A DNA stretch of 19,020 nt from Isohypsibius dastychi. Its lineage: Eukaryota > Tardigrada > Eutardigrada > Parachela > Isohypsibiidae. Shown here one piece after another: positions 17,446 to 19,020 of the stretch. The position numbers were made by a program, and so were the translations under genes. A model generated the notes under the pieces. That model was not told the origin of the DNA. It did not search any database and saw nothing but the letters and a program-made list of their open reading frames with translations. Every line of letters begins with the position of its first letter. The first letter of the stretch is position 1. The stretch covers positions 1-19,020 of the forward strand of contig JAQIWT010000502.1 in NCBI GenBank assembly GCA_034696485.1, given 5' to 3'.

Positions 17446-18395
17446 TGTAGCATCAATGCTTCTGCAGTGCAGAGCTGACCAGTGGAACATGTGTTCAAAT
17501 CTACCGGTTTAGGCAACATTGTGCCGTGACGATTTCCTTTACACGCATCCATACGAGCTCATTTTTCTGATTACTTTAGTGTTGTACTCTGAAATCTTGT
17601 TCACACAGTTCACACTTGAGCGTTTTCTGGTCAGTCATTTGGTAAAATAAAGAAATCACCGTTCATTTTGGAGATATTATGGAAATCCGATAAACTCAAA
17701 AGTGAAGTTTCGAGGAATTTCATGTCGCCTCGCAAACCATTCACTGTAGAAACCACTCGGGCTCTCGCTTCGGATAAAACAGCTGCAAAATGAACAACAA
17801 CAACAAACTGCGGTTACTTTATCACGATTATCAGGTCATTAAATAAAGGCATTTTTTAAAAATGAGAAGTCTCCGGTTCACGCGACTACGGGAGTAACAC
17901 GAGCGGGTTGCATAAGCAATTGTTTTGAGTCAATGGATTGACGCCTCGCGCTACCCATTGTCGACAAATGTCCAAACAACAAGAGATCCCTCAGCAACGA
18001 GATTTCGGAATGGATCGAGCAGCCTGTCGCTTTTAAACCCAGCATATTTTGAATACATGTGGTTCTTTCTTTGCTTTGGTTTGTGTACGCCTCAATTCTC
18101 TGGTTCGATGTACTCGAAATGTGAGTTGCCAGGAAGTGGCGGTTTGTGGAATTATCAGATCAGCTATTCTCAGAAACAACGAGTACCACTGAGAAATTTG
18201 GCATGATAAAAATGATTCAACAACTCCAAGAACCTTTTGCTGGAAAAAATGTATGTACCTTCTCATTAAAATGAGAATTATATTCCTGGCTTTGTGAACT
18301 TCGGTGGTTTTTTGTACATATCACGTCCGAAGATCAACTCGAGATCGAGCAGTTACGAGTTTATCGACCCTTTGTGGACATCAAAAAGTTATTCG
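17446..18395. other. Non-coding or unresolved; several short open frames
   Basis: A polyadenylation signal lies at 17646. A 23-codon ORF starts at 17722 (MSPRKPFTVETT). From 17940 to 18035 all three plus frames are open, including MSKQQEIPQQRDFGMDR from 17967. From about 18335 a frame reads EDQLEIEQLRVYRPFVDIKK on the plus strand. None can be joined into a gene with confidence. Confidence 0.3.
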
Positions 18396-18545
18396 ATGGA
18401 GATGACGGAGAAGAGAGTGAGAATATTTGTGCAGTTCGAAAACGCGGTGAATTTTCGGAGAGAGTTGGAGAGATATAAGAGTCAGTTGCGGAAACTGAGT
18501 GGGAAGTTGGTCAAAGAAGGGGTAGAGTTGAATGCAAACAGATAG
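18396..18545 (+). CDS. Candidate coiled-coil ORF, 49 residues
   Basis: From the ATG at 18396 the frame reads MEMTEKRVRIFVQFENAVNF, then RRELERYKSQLRKLSGKL and VKEGVELNANR before TAG. The charge pattern suggests an amphipathic helix. A second helical run (LELKKKMKEITGIINRISEF) follows at about 18602-18661 in another frame, so either an unseen splice joins them or this is a decayed gene. No family recognised. Confidence 0.3.
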   Translation: MEMTEKRVRIFVQFENAVNFRRELERYKSQLRKLSGKLVKEGVELNANR

Positions 18546-18698
18546 TGTATTCTCAGAGTAGGTCTCAGTTGTATACAGAGAATGTTGATGGGAATGTTCT
18601 TGAGTTGAAGAAAAAGATGAAAGAAATAACCGGGATAATAAACCGAATTTCAGAGTTTGTGAATCGGTGATTCTTATACAGCAGTATTTTGTGCAGCG

Positions 18699-18842
18699 AT
18701 GATTCTGAACCAAAAGAAAACCACCGAAAGAAACATAATCGTCTTGTTGTCTATTCTGGGTTTGCTAGCACCAACACTGTTATTATGTGCGTTTGAGAAC
18801 CAGAGAAAGGATTTTAAGGACACTGATAATTTGGAAGAGTAA
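18699..18842 (+). CDS. 47-residue ORF with one membrane helix
   Basis: MILNQKKTTERNIIVLLSIL continues GLLAPTLLLCAF and ends in an acidic tail (ENQRKDFKDTDNLEE). It has a basic start, one hydrophobic helix at about residues 13-32 and a polar end. It lies 40 bases beyond the helical run at 18602-18661, so the two could form a tail-anchored coiled-coil protein if spliced. I could not find a junction in phase. Confidence 0.33.
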   Translation: MILNQKKTTERNIIVLLSILGLLAPTLLLCAFENQRKDFKDTDNLEE

Positions 18843-19020
18843 CCCAGCTGGTCCAGCATGTCATGTTATAGTGAAATGCGTCTTTGGTGCGGTCCCTGCA
18901 ACTACATGTTCGCCCGCTGCACTGATCTTCTCAGACCCGCTGGGTTCACCCCCCCCCCACAGTTTCTGTCGAATACCTTAACAATCTTAAGGCGTCCCCC
19001 TTGCGGTCGAACACCTAAAA
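18843..19020. other. Window end, no gene seen
   Basis: Contains a C10 run at 18949-18958. No supported feature otherwise. Confidence 0.4.

Noticed and set aside
18411-18428. Apparent 18-base intron (GTGAGA...GTGCAG) in the coiled-coil ORF
   Set aside because: It is far shorter than all other introns here. The frame is open with or without it, so nothing requires it.

Overview
This is nuclear DNA from an animal, most likely an invertebrate. The evidence is split genes with short GT-AG introns (mostly 49-120 bases), a beta-spectrin relic, a BEN-domain gene and several cut-and-paste DNA transposons. I see no bacterial operons, ribosome binding sites, tRNA, rRNA or CRISPR array. I cannot name the species.

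About 8 kb of the window is one transposon nested in another. The outer element (P, 2249-10304) has TTAA target duplications and CCCATT(G/A)GTGGCC ends, the piggyBac hallmark. I see no piggyBac transposase, and without its insert it would be about 1 kb long. Inside it sits element T (2787-9851), with exact 6-bp duplications CTCGCT, inverted repeats of about 250 bp and arrays of a 15-bp motif (GGCAAGATAGTTGCG). T carries two intact minus-strand genes whose exons I could join in phase throughout. One is a nine-exon gene for an 825-residue transposase (zinc finger plus Tnp2/CACTA-like catalytic region). The other is a seven-exon gene for a 340-residue BEN-domain protein. T has ends, duplications, a transposase, an accessory DNA-binding gene and a TATA box, so it looks like a young, possibly autonomous two-gene transposon. 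This is the main discovery candidate.

Left of the nest (1-2244) are two small minus-strand genes for single-pass membrane proteins with mitochondrial-type N termini. Right of the nest, a broken plus-strand beta-spectrin fragment (10336-10833) abuts the TTAA site. Next come two adjacent minus-strand genes of unknown function (11564-12240 and 12352-13686), an 18-bp tandem repeat of TGACGT boxes (14024-14113), a 570-bp MITE with TA duplications (14476-15045), a weak coiled-coil exon pair (15231-15583), and a small plus-strand gene for a basic, leucine-zipper protein (16756-17445). The final 1.5 kb holds only short, uncertain coding fragments.

All gene structures are my own splice-site and reading-frame deductions from the raw sequence. 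Family names rest on recognised motifs, not on a database search.
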